From an uncultured Bacilli bacterium (GTDB lineage Bacteria > Bacillota_I > Bacilli_A > RF39 > UBA660), in assembly GCA_934120635.1 (NCBI GenBank), contig CAKOUR010000005.1, forward strand, positions 1 to 64,000: a DNA stretch of 64,000 nt, read 5' to 3'. Under the pieces are notes generated by a model that had not been told where the DNA came from, searched no databases, and saw only the letters and a list, made by a program, of their open reading frames with translations. Positions 7,029-14,975 of the stretch are shown here, piece after piece; position 1 is the stretch's first letter, and the number at the start of each line of letters is the position of its first letter. The translations under genes and the position numbers were made by a program.

Positions 7029-7694
7029 TTATTTCATTTCACGATATATTGCTGTAACTTTTCCTAGTATCATATTATTTGCTATAATATTTACATTAAT
7101 AGTAGGATATTTAGGATTCATAGCTTGTAAAATAATTCCTTTTGGATATCGATATAATCTTCTGACTGCTAAAATATTATTTTTAACTGCTATTACAATA
7201 TCATCTCCATTTTTATAATCTTCTTGTGGTTTGAAAAATACTTTATCATTTTTAGAATATACCGGGAACATAGAATCATCTAAAATTTTCATTGATAGTT
7301 CACAATGATTAGTAATAGATTCATATGAAGCATTTTTATATGTATTGATAATTTTTTCTGTTTGAGGAGTTAAATCTTTGTCCTGTCTTAAACTATTGAC
7401 ATATTCTTTTACTAATTTTTTTTCAATCAACTTTTTTTCTTCATCTGTTATTGGTGCATCTTTAAATACTTCACTATCTAAATTAAATATTCTACAAATT
7501 TCAAACAAAATATCATAAGGTATATTTAATTTTCCTGTTTCATATTTATGCAAGGTTTGTCTATTTTTTTGGCCGTTAATTGCTTTTGATAAATCTTCTA
7601 AAGAATAATTATATTTTTCACGACCTGATTTGATTAATTCGCTTACTAATGGTTTTAGTTCATCACTAACTAATTCTTTTTTTCTTGTTCTCAT
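7029..7694 (-). CDS. XRE/S24 LexA-like transcriptional regulator
   Basis: This 221-residue protein has an N-terminal XRE helix-turn-helix (about 19-75: YSLEDLSKAINGQKNRQTLH, KYETGKLNIP) and a C-terminal S24 peptidase-like domain (about 125-220), as in phage repressors and SOS-type regulators. The nucleophile serine is present (DDSMFP). At the place where the catalytic lysine normally stands (the VKRL motif) it has VRRLYRYP, so arginine replaces lysine and self-cleavage may be lost. GGAAG precedes the ATG. It is followed on the same strand by no gene, and preceded by two paired membrane proteins. Its target genes are unknown. Confidence 0.8.
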   Translation of the reverse strand: MRTRKKELVSDELKPLVSELIKSGREKYNYSLEDLSKAINGQKNRQTLHKYETGKLNIPYDILFEICRIFNLDSEVFKDAPITDEEKKLIEKKLVKEYVNSLRQDKDLTPQTEKIINTYKNASYESITNHCELSMKILDDSMFPVYSKNDKVFFKPQEDYKNGDDIVIAVKNNILAVRRLYRYPKGIILQAMNPKYPTINVNIIANNMILGKVTAIYREMK

Positions 7695-7712
7695 AATATT
7701 ACTTCCTTATTT

Positions 7713-8381
7713 TTATTGTTCTTTTATATACTTGGTAGTAATTATTGCGACAGTTCCTGCAAGACCTACCACTAAACTCATTAAGTATCTTATCATAATT
7801 ATTTTTATAATGTCAATTGGTTCTTTTATAAAAGTATATGCAATTATTCCAAATAGGATTGAGGATATAAATTGAATGATAATTGTTGAAAAAATATTGC
7901 TTATGATAATGTTATTTTTCATTCTTTTTAAATAGTAGTATAATTTATTATTTAGTATTAATGAATAAAGGATAGTTACTATATTAGCAAATATTATTCT
8001 TAAGGAATTATCAAAAATATTATTATATGATGCACTTGTAAATAATCCTATTTTACTAGCAGACATCATTTTAATTAACAATAATATTATATAAGATACT
8101 GTTAGTACTATGACAGTTAATAAAAGATGTTTTTTTGTTTCCTCTGGTCCAATTTTTTGGATAATTATATTTGCAACAATAAAAGTTGTTACTAATGGAA
8201 TTATTCCTAAATTCATATCATAATTATAAACTGTTATCATTTTAAAAGACATCATACAACTTAAGATAATACTTGCTATTGTATATGCATATAAACCTAC
8301 TAACTTATAATTTTTATAAAAAATAATTATGGATATTATACAAATAATTAGTTCAATTATTAATAAATATAGCGAATTCAT
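7713..8381 (-). CDS. YhhQ/VUT-family-like membrane transporter, subunit A
   Basis: This 222-residue protein is almost entirely hydrophobic with about seven membrane spans. The pattern resembles the VUT (YhhQ) family of queuosine-precursor-type transporters: the early YKLVGLYAY segment, the cytoplasmic PEETKKHL turn, and the loop followed by SLRIIFANIVTILYS. AAGGTGA precedes the ATG. Its stop region lies 19 bp from the downstream regulator gene, and its start overlaps the end of the next membrane protein by 4 bp. The two form one translational unit and probably a heterodimer. Substrate unknown; the family assignment is moderate. Confidence 0.55.
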   Translation of the reverse strand: MNSLYLLIIELIICIISIIIFYKNYKLVGLYAYTIASIILSCMMSFKMITVYNYDMNLGIIPLVTTFIVANIIIQKIGPEETKKHLLLTVIVLTVSYIILLLIKMMSASKIGLFTSASYNNIFDNSLRIIFANIVTILYSLILNNKLYYYLKRMKNNIIISNIFSTIIIQFISSILFGIIAYTFIKEPIDIIKIIMIRYLMSLVVGLAGTVAIITTKYIKEQ

Positions 8382-9043
8382 TTTATCACCTTCATTTTAC
8401 TTATTTTAGGAAGGATTAAAGAATATATTACTGTGATAATTAAGCCTATCATGTAAGTTGATAGAGATAATTCAATAATTGTTTTCAAAGCAAAAATATT
8501 ATAATATGATCCTAAATAAAAGATAAGGTTATTTACTAATCCTATTACTAAATAAGTAGTAACTGTTGTTATAAATGGTAAATCATATAATTTTTTGATT
8601 TTTTGATAAAAGTTTATTAATAAAAGACTAGATATAAATGTTGATGCTGGATAAGTAATTAAAATTCTATAATTTTCTATAAATACATTCTTCATATTAA
8701 TACTAATAGAATCTATTAATGCTTGTGTATGATATGACATTAAAAATAAAAAAAAGGCAGTAAAAATATTAATTAAAAAATTTAAAACCACTATTTTTTT
8801 TGCTTCTTTTTTTGTAGTATTCTCTAACAATAAATAAAGTGATGTATACATGGTAATAAATAATACTACACTAGCATTAATATTAATTGTTGTTAATGTT
8901 ATGTATTTAAAAGATGTAATTAAAGCAATAATACTTGTCATAATAGTAGTTACTATTAGTCCTAAATTTCCTAATAATTTGCTTATTAAAAAAAGAAATA
9001 GTATTAATATAATTAGAATGGAAAGATAAATTAATATATTCAT
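8378..9043 (-). CDS. YhhQ/VUT-family-like membrane transporter, subunit B
   Basis: This 221-residue protein has about seven membrane spans and the same plan and length as the neighbouring 7713-8381 protein. It shares the N-terminal LLGNLGLIVTTIMTS-type segment, the TTKKEAKK turn and the YRILITYPASTFISSLLL segment that aligns with SLRIIFANIVTILYS in its partner. It appears to be a diverged tandem duplicate. AAGAAGGTGA precedes the ATG at 9043. A single homodimeric protein is usual for this family, so a two-gene version is noteworthy. Function beyond membrane transport is not claimed. Confidence 0.5.
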   Translation of the reverse strand: MNILIYLSILIILILFLFLISKLLGNLGLIVTTIMTSIIALITSFKYITLTTININASVVLFITMYTSLYLLLENTTKKEAKKIVVLNFLINIFTAFFLFLMSYHTQALIDSISINMKNVFIENYRILITYPASTFISSLLLINFYQKIKKLYDLPFITTVTTYLVIGLVNNLIFYLGSYYNIFALKTIIELSLSTYMIGLIITVIYSLILPKISKMKVIK

Positions 9044-9167
9044 ATGTCACCTTCTTACCTATGATAATTATATCATATTTTTTTTATATACAAAAGGATT
9101 TTTAGTCATAATAAATAAATGATTTTTTAATTTTATTTACAAAGCAAAAATTCACTCTTAGGTAATA

Positions 9168-9212
9168 AAAAAAGATTGATAAAATCAAAAAAGATGATTT
9201 TAATTATCAACC
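9168..9212 (-). terminator. Terminator of the 9251-9856 gene
   Basis: On the minus strand GGTTGATAAT..AAAATCA pairs imperfectly with TGATTTTATCAATC and is followed by seven Ts. Confidence 0.6.
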
Positions 9213-9250
9213 TTAGTTCATCTTATAGTACTTAAAATTAAATAATTTTA

Positions 9251-9856
9251 TTATTTTATCTTATGATTAGCATTATTCCAAGCATTTATTTCTTTCCTTC
9301 TAACTTTCTTTAGTCTTACATCTAGTCTTTTAGCACTTTTTTGAGCGTTTATATAAATATTTTTTTTAGAATGTATATAATCAGATTCTGGATGTTGAAT
9401 TAGTAAATACACTAAATAAGAACTAACAAAAAAATTAGGATATTTTTGAGCAAATTCCATCATTTTTTTAGAATTTGTTTTATTACATTTTTTCATAAAG
9501 TTATAAGCAAAATTTCTTTCATCATCTGTTAGTTTTGTAGCTGCATAATAATAAATATCAAATTTAGGAAGGCTATTAACTAATTTTTTATATTCTCTAT
9601 CCTCTTGAATGGAATGAGGATTTTTCAAATGAAATTTTCTATTTTCTAAATCTATTTCACCATCTATTCTTTTTATTAAAGAATATAATTTTTTTATTTT
9701 ATATAATGTTAAATCATCTTTTAATTTACTCTCTTCTAAATTACCAGATTTTAATTTTTCTATGTAACATTTAGGAGTATATTCTATCCATTTTCTTAAA
9801 TTTTCAATTTCGACTAAATCTATTTTACATTCTCCCATACTTTGAACTATAATCAT
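9251..9856 (-). CDS. Uncharacterised basic protein
   Basis: This 201-residue soluble protein is rich in Lys, Glu and Tyr. The C-terminal third is strongly basic (KSAKRLDVRLKKVRRKEINA). No transmembrane segment, signal peptide or known motif is visible. The start at 9856 has AGGAG about 10 bp upstream; an internal ATG at 9838 is an alternative. It stands alone between two terminators and is flanked by AT-rich DNA, so it has no operon partners. I do not recognise the family. Confidence 0.6.
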   Translation of the reverse strand: MIIVQSMGECKIDLVEIENLRKWIEYTPKCYIEKLKSGNLEESKLKDDLTLYKIKKLYSLIKRIDGEIDLENRKFHLKNPHSIQEDREYKKLVNSLPKFDIYYYAATKLTDDERNFAYNFMKKCNKTNSKKMMEFAQKYPNFFVSSYLVYLLIQHPESDYIHSKKNIYINAQKSAKRLDVRLKKVRRKEINAWNNANHKIK

Positions 9857-10233
9857 TTTGTATCAACTCCTATAAATAAGCATTAAGTGTCTTATTTCTT
9901 AATATTTTCTTTTCTATAATATCTTTAATAACTTATTATTATATTTGTAAAAATAAATGATAAAGTTGAGAAAAGATATAAAGTATAATAGCATAAAACA
10001 AAGAAATAGGGAAGAGGCTTGTCATGAAACTTGAAACAAAATAAAGTAATTAAATTCATTTTCTTAACACTATTATTTTTTAGTATCAAAATATTATGTT
10101 ACTCAATAATAAGACTAATATTAACAAATTTGAGTAATTAGTACTTTAATTTTAAAAGCATTAGGTGTATTCGCAATAATTAAAAATAACCACACTAAAA
10201 AATGTAGTTATTTCAAAGAAACTTAATATCTTT
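9857..10233. other. AT-rich intergenic stretch without a gene
   Basis: Apart from the terminator at 10184-10213 I see no open frame of credible length, no repeat and no structured RNA here. It separates two minus-strand genes and is probably the promoter region of the 9251-9856 gene. Confidence 0.5.
10184..10213. terminator. Terminator of the DUF2229-like operon
   Basis: AAATAACCACAC (10184-10195) pairs with GTAGTTATTT (10204-10213), with T runs on both sides. It lies 20 bp beyond the minus-strand stop at 10234. Confidence 0.65.
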
Positions 10234-11301
10234 CTATTTAAGATTTTTCTTTTCTAAAAGCATGTCATAAAATGCTTCTATTCTAGTATCTATTGCTACG
10301 TCGCTAGTTTGAGAATCAAAACTAAAATATATAATTGGAATTTCATAATCATTACTTATTTTTTCTAAAATACTCATTGCGTTTAACTCTGGAGTACATC
10401 CGAAACTTTTAATATGAACTATACCATCATATTTTTTCTTAGCAAGTTCTAATGATAATACAACACTTTCTGTAGCATCAGCTCCTAAATGATATTTTAA
10501 ATATTTTTTTCCCTTTTTTAGAAGTTTTTTGATGTTATATTTTTTTTGAAATAGTAGATAAGTTAATGTTGTATAACGGTGAACTTCTATACCATAAGAA
10601 GCTAGTTTTAACTCTATATTATTACTTGAGAAAGGTTCCATAATAGAATATAATTCTCCTAATAAACCTATCTTTATACAATCTTCTGGCTTTTCAATTG
10701 GAAGGTTTTTATAAATCTTTTTATACTTATAATATAATTTTATTAGAGAAATAGGGGAATGTTTTTTTGATTTTAATTCCTTTAAAAATTGATCTTGAGT
10801 ATTTAGAAAACTATTTTTTTTCTTTTCAAATCCTAAGTTTTCTCGTGGATATTTTGATAGTTTATCCATAATTATAATCATTATTATTGTATTTATGGAA
10901 AAATAAATAAATTTAACAAGACTTAATTGAGGATTTTCTTTTTTGGCGAAATGGTAAATTTTAGCAATAGATACTCGGTTATTTTCTATAAAATTGATTA
11001 ATGTAAATTCATATCCTAAATCTTTTAATATTTGTTCTTGGAGTTCTGCATAGTATCCATAGCGACATCCTCCTCCAGCTTGTAAAATAACATTTGCTCC
11101 TAAATCTAAACTTTCAATAAAGTTTCCTAAATTATATTTAAAAGGCATACAAACATAATCTGGTGAATGCTTACTTCCTATTTCAATTGTTTTTTTTGTA
11201 ATTTTTGGAGGAATTATAATCTCTTTTTTGGTGGTATTTTTAAGAAGATAAGTTATTGGAATATAATAGAATCCCATATGAGGAAAGGTTATTTTATCCA
11301 T
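10234..11301 (-). CDS. 2-hydroxyacyl-CoA dehydratase-activase-related protein (COG3580-like)
   Basis: This 355-residue protein resembles the C-terminal part of the large activase-related proteins linked to 2-hydroxyacyl-CoA dehydratases. It has conserved-looking cysteines in DYVCMPFKYNLG, GGGCRYGYYAELQ and HIKSFGCTPELNAM, which could bind an iron-sulfur cluster, and the block PIIYFSFDSQTS. ATG 11301 is chosen because it overlaps the stop of the upstream gene by 8 bp, giving tight coupling. The longer frame to 11331 lacks support. No ATPase (BadF/HgdC type) domain is present in this gene or its neighbour, so the biochemical role is uncertain. Confidence 0.65.
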   Translation of the reverse strand: MDKITFPHMGFYYIPITYLLKNTTKKEIIIPPKITKKTIEIGSKHSPDYVCMPFKYNLGNFIESLDLGANVILQAGGGCRYGYYAELQEQILKDLGYEFTLINFIENNRVSIAKIYHFAKKENPQLSLVKFIYFSINTIIMIIIMDKLSKYPRENLGFEKKKNSFLNTQDQFLKELKSKKHSPISLIKLYYKYKKIYKNLPIEKPEDCIKIGLLGELYSIMEPFSSNNIELKLASYGIEVHRYTTLTYLLFQKKYNIKKLLKKGKKYLKYHLGADATESVVLSLELAKKKYDGIVHIKSFGCTPELNAMSILEKISNDYEIPIIYFSFDSQTSDVAIDTRIEAFYDMLLEKKNLK

Positions 11302-12214
11302 TGTTTTTTCCCCTCTCATTAATAATATCAATAAAACTTTCTAATCTTGTTTCTAATCCAGTTGATGATGTTTGTTCATCTACTAAAATATTTGTTACTG
11401 GAATATCAGAGATTTTTCTTATCATTAATTCATTTACTAAAGAATCTGGTCCACAAGGGAATGTTGTTAAAAATATTATTCCATCAACTGAATAATGATA
11501 ATACTCAATTGCTCCTATTAATTCTTTAGAGTATGTCCAATATAGGGTAGGGGATAGATTTTTTGCATACATTCTTGCTGTTTTATGTTCTAATAGATTT
11601 GCATATATTATTTCTATATCCATTTGCTCTAGTTTTTTAATAATGGGAAGGCCTATGTAATTATCATAAACATTATAGGGATGAGAAACTAATAATATTT
11701 TTTTGTTATAACTATTTAACTTTTTTGTTTGTGATATTAATTGCTTTTTCCAATAATTCTGATTACACTTTTTGGCTTTTAAATAAGATATTATAATTTT
11801 TAATGGATTTTTAGTGATTTTTAATCCTAATTTAAAATAAGTAACTATTTGAAATGGTTGTTTTGTTAATTCAATATTGTAATCTAGAATTTTTGTATCT
11901 GGTAATAAATTTTTTATAATATCATATGTTGCGTTAAATTTTACACAAACTTGTTCGCTTTTTCCATAGTCATAAACTCTTGGTACTAGAATATAGTCAC
12001 ATTTTTTTTGTAATGAAGCAACATGTCCAAGATATATTTTTGATGAGAGACAGGATTCATCAATTGATAGTTTTTTTCCTGTATTAATTGTTTCTTTATT
12101 AGTATCTTCACTTACTATTACATTACATCCTAAGTTGTGAAAAAAGTTTTCCCATAAAATATGATATCTATAATACAAATATGCCTTCGGAATGCCAATA
12201 GTTATTTTTTTCAT
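11294..12214 (-). CDS. DUF2229 activase-related protein
   Basis: This 306-residue protein starts MKKITIGIPKAYLYYRYHIL, the typical opening of DUF2229 domains found after the ATPase domain in acyl-CoA dehydratase activase proteins. Cysteines in DESCLSSKIYLGH, KKCDYILVPR, EQVCVKF and TFPCGPDS lie where metal-cluster ligands are expected. GGTGA precedes the start. It forms a two-gene operon with the downstream COG3580-like gene. In most bacteria these two regions belong to one protein of over 1,000 residues together with an ATPase. Here they are split and the ATPase part is absent. Confidence 0.7.
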   Translation of the reverse strand: MKKITIGIPKAYLYYRYHILWENFFHNLGCNVIVSEDTNKETINTGKKLSIDESCLSSKIYLGHVASLQKKCDYILVPRVYDYGKSEQVCVKFNATYDIIKNLLPDTKILDYNIELTKQPFQIVTYFKLGLKITKNPLKIIISYLKAKKCNQNYWKKQLISQTKKLNSYNKKILLVSHPYNVYDNYIGLPIIKKLEQMDIEIIYANLLEHKTARMYAKNLSPTLYWTYSKELIGAIEYYHYSVDGIIFLTTFPCGPDSLVNELMIRKISDIPVTNILVDEQTSSTGLETRLESFIDIINERGKNNG

Positions 12215-12365
12215 TTTTTCACCTAATAAAATCTATGTGCTTATTACTTTTTTATTCATGATAATTTTTAAACTTATTTTATTCGAAAGTTTATTTGCTT
12301 ATAGTACTTCTGTAGATTTTTTCTAAATGATAAAGAATAAACTTGGTAAATAGGAATATTTTTAA

Positions 12366-12393
12366 ACAAAAAAAGCACTTTTAAAATAGTGCC
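12366..12393 (-). terminator. rpoE/argS operon terminator
   Basis: On the minus strand GCACT (complement of 12388-12392) pairs with AGTGC (complement of 12374-12379) and a run of seven Ts follows. It is close to the rpoE stop. Confidence 0.75.
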
Positions 12394-12402
12394 TCTTTTA
12401 AT

Positions 12403-12840
12403 TTATTCTTCTAATTCATCATCATCGACAATTGTTAAATCTGCTAGATCATCATCTGTATCATCATCTATAAAATTGTCATCATCTATTGCGTCTATAT
12501 TATTTATTTCTTCTTCATCTAATTCATTAGAGTCTGATTCTACTTCTTCTGATGAATCATCATCTAAATCTTCAATAGAAACTTTTACTTTATGATTTGA
12601 TTTTAGATCCCATGTTCCATCTTCTAATAAGATAAATTCTTTTGAAGTAGTTAATGATTCAAAAAAATCTGCTATTTTATCTACATATTCTTGTTCTGAT
12701 AAATCAAGTAGTTTACAAACTTCTTTAAATAAATCTGCTGTATTTTTAGTTACTTTATTTTCTTCTAAGTACATTTTTGCTATTTCTTTATATGACAATA
12801 ACTCTAATTCATTTTTTGGTATATTATTTAATTTCATCAT
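12403..12840 (-). CDS. rpoE: RNA polymerase delta subunit
   Basis: This 145-residue protein binds core RNA polymerase and speeds recycling and promoter selectivity in Gram-positive bacteria. The N-terminal globular domain (about 1-85) shows the HARE-HTH pattern LLSYKEIAKMYLEENK...TADLFKEVCKLL...FFESLTTSKEFILLEDGTWDL. The C-terminal tail (about 90-145) consists almost only of Asp, Glu and Ser, as in Bacillus RpoE. AGGAGG precedes a double ATG. It is the last gene of an operon with the DUF1934 gene and argS; rpoE, argS and the DUF1934 gene also lie near one another in Bacillus. Confidence 0.93.
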   Translation of the reverse strand: MMKLNNIPKNELELLSYKEIAKMYLEENKVTKNTADLFKEVCKLLDLSEQEYVDKIADFFESLTTSKEFILLEDGTWDLKSNHKVKVSIEDLDDDSSEEVESDSNELDEEEINNIDAIDDDNFIDDDTDDDLADLTIVDDDELEE

Positions 12841-12847
12841 AATCCTC

Positions 12848-14467
12848 CTACATTTCCTCTCTAGGGATAATTCCTAATAAATCTAGAGCATTTTGAATTA
12901 CTATTTGTACTGCTAGTAATAAATTAATTTTTTCCTCTGTATCTTTCTCATTGTCTGTTATTATTTGTTCTTTGGCATAGAAAGAGTGGAATAAAGTTGC
13001 TAATTCATAAACATAATTTGCTATTAGGTGTGGGGCTTCTTTTTTTGCTGAAGAGATTACTACATCTTCAAACTCTATTAATTTATTTAAAATACTATAT
13101 GTATCTTCAGATTGTAATGTTAAATAATTATCGTGTAAGTTAGCTTTTTTGTGATATTTTTTCAAAATAGAGCATATTCTAGCATTCGCGTATTCTATAT
13201 AATAAACTGGATTTTCATTTGATTGTTTTAATGCTAAATCAATATTTAAATCCATTGATGTATCTAAGCTATGGGACGAAAAGAAATATCTAGTTGCATT
13301 TACTCCTATTTCATCTACTAATTCCATCAATGTTATTGTTTTACCGGTTCTTTTACTTAATTTTAACTCTTCGCCATCTTTAATTAATCTTACCATCTGT
13401 AAAATCTTTATATCTAAAATGTTACTATCTTTTCCTAACATTGATAATGCTGCTTTTAATCTAGCAATATATCCGTGATGATCCGATCCTAAAACATCAA
13501 TTAACCTGTCATACCCTCTACTTATTTTATCAAGATGATATGCTATGTCTGGAGTTAAATATGTATAGTTTCCATCACTTTTAATTAGTACTCTATCTTT
13601 TTCATCTCCATAATCAGTTGTTTTTAGCCATAAGGCATCATCTTTTATATAGCAATTGCCACTTTGTTTTAATTTGTTTAAGGTATCTTCTACTAAACAT
13701 CTATCATAAATTGATTGTTCACTGGTAAAGATGTTAAAATTTACGCGATAGCGATCTAAGTCTTTTTTTATTTGGTCTAATAACTTATCTAATCCCTCTT
13801 TTCTAAAGAACTCTATGTCACTATCTAATTTTGTATTTCCATATTTATTATATATATCTTTTGCTAAATCAATGATTTCTTTTCCATGGTAACCATTTTC
13901 TGGTAAGTTACATCCATAGCCACATAATTCTCTATACCTTTCTTTTATTGATATTCCTAAATTATTCATTTGATTTCCTGCATCATTTACATAATATTCT
14001 TTTGTTACATCATAGCCACTAAAATTCATGATTCTAGCTAAATTATCTCCATATGTTGCTCCACGTCCATGTCCAATATGAAGAATTCCTGTTGGATTTG
14101 CACTTACAAACTCAATATTTATCTTTTCATTATTTCCTATTGTATTTTTTCCATAATTATTTTTTTCTGTAATAATTTTATTGATATAACTTTTAATAAA
14201 CTCTTTTTTTAGGTAAAAATTAATAAAACCAGGATTAGCTATTTGTATTTCGCTAATTATATTTTCATATTCTATATTTTCTTTTATCATATTTGCTATT
14301 TCTAAAGGAGATTTATGTAATTTTTTTGTTAATGTTAAAGCAATATTTGAAGAATAGTCTCCATTTTCTTTTTTTGATGGTTTTTCTATTATAATATTAT
14401 CTGTTTCTATATTTAGTTTTTGTAAGCTATTTTTTATTAATTCAGTTAATTTGAATTTAATACTCAT
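12848..14467 (-). CDS. argS: Arginyl-tRNA synthetase
   Basis: This 539-residue class I synthetase charges tRNA-Arg. It has an N-terminal Add1-like domain (about 1-85) and the HIGH motif variant HIGHGRGATYGDNLAR (about 131). The KMSKS-like region appears as LKLSKRTGKTITL (about 373). The C-terminal DALR anticodon-binding domain includes YIEYANARICSILKKY. Length is a little short of the usual 550-560. The ATG at 14467 is preferred over the GTG nine bases upstream. It sits 2 bp after the stop of the DUF1934 gene and 8 bp before rpoE. Confidence 0.96.
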   Translation of the reverse strand: MSIKFKLTELIKNSLQKLNIETDNIIIEKPSKKENGDYSSNIALTLTKKLHKSPLEIANMIKENIEYENIISEIQIANPGFINFYLKKEFIKSYINKIITEKNNYGKNTIGNNEKINIEFVSANPTGILHIGHGRGATYGDNLARIMNFSGYDVTKEYYVNDAGNQMNNLGISIKERYRELCGYGCNLPENGYHGKEIIDLAKDIYNKYGNTKLDSDIEFFRKEGLDKLLDQIKKDLDRYRVNFNIFTSEQSIYDRCLVEDTLNKLKQSGNCYIKDDALWLKTTDYGDEKDRVLIKSDGNYTYLTPDIAYHLDKISRGYDRLIDVLGSDHHGYIARLKAALSMLGKDSNILDIKILQMVRLIKDGEELKLSKRTGKTITLMELVDEIGVNATRYFFSSHSLDTSMDLNIDLALKQSNENPVYYIEYANARICSILKKYHKKANLHDNYLTLQSEDTYSILNKLIEFEDVVISSAKKEAPHLIANYVYELATLFHSFYAKEQIITDNEKDTEEKINLLLAVQIVIQNALDLLGIIPREEM

Positions 14468-14468
14468 A

Positions 14469-14834
14469 TTATTCACTCATTTCTATTTTATATTGATAAT
14501 CAGTGTTGGAATCGATAATAGTATATGCAATATCAATTAGATTATCTGTTATTTTTAAGTATTTTGTTTTTATATTAATTTCTAATGTAATATCCTCTTC
14601 TTTTATTTGATACAAAGAAGAAGTTTTTTTTCCTTTTTCAAAAATTAATGTACTAACGATTAAATCATTGTTCCTTTCAATAATCAATTTATCTGCAGAT
14701 AAAATCTTAATTTTATAAATGTCTTTTTCATGAGGATAAATTAAAGATTTTTTTTGTTTTATTCCTAAAACATTAATGTTAATTAATTCATTATCTGTAA
14801 TATTTTTTAAGAAACCAGAAACCTTTGTTTTCGT
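14469..14834 (-). CDS. DUF1934 (YwiB-like) protein with an apparent ACG start
   Basis: DUF1934 proteins are small calycin-like barrels of unknown function commonly encoded next to argS. The frame ending MSE at 14469 remains open upstream to a strong ribosome site AAGGAGG (complement of about 14842-14848). It has no ATG, GTG or TTG at the right distance. Seven bases after that site stands ACG (14834), which gives 121 residues, close to the family size. The first conventional start, a TTG at 14687, would remove 49 residues and has no ribosome site. Translation from ACG, or a recent ATG-to-ACG change with reduced expression, is inferred. Confidence 0.6.
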   Translation of the reverse strand, partial: TKTKVSGFLKNITDNELININVLGIKQKKSLIYPHEKDIYKIKILSADKLIIERNNDLIVSTLIFEKGKKTSSLYQIKEEDITLEINIKTKYLKITDNLIDIAYTIIDSNTDYQYKIEMSE

Positions 14835-14975
14835 AAAAATTCCTCCTTACACGATTAATCAGTAGACATTATACCATAAGTTTTTTAAAAATAAAACTTA
14901 TATTTATCTTTTTTTTACTAATAATATAAATAAGCTTTAAAATACTTAATTTTTGTTAGAAAAGAGGTTTATTTC

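Noticed and set aside
12389..12595. Serine-rich 68-residue plus-strand frame
   Set aside because: It is the complement of the Asp/Glu-rich tail of RpoE, so the serine runs are an artefact of acidic codons.
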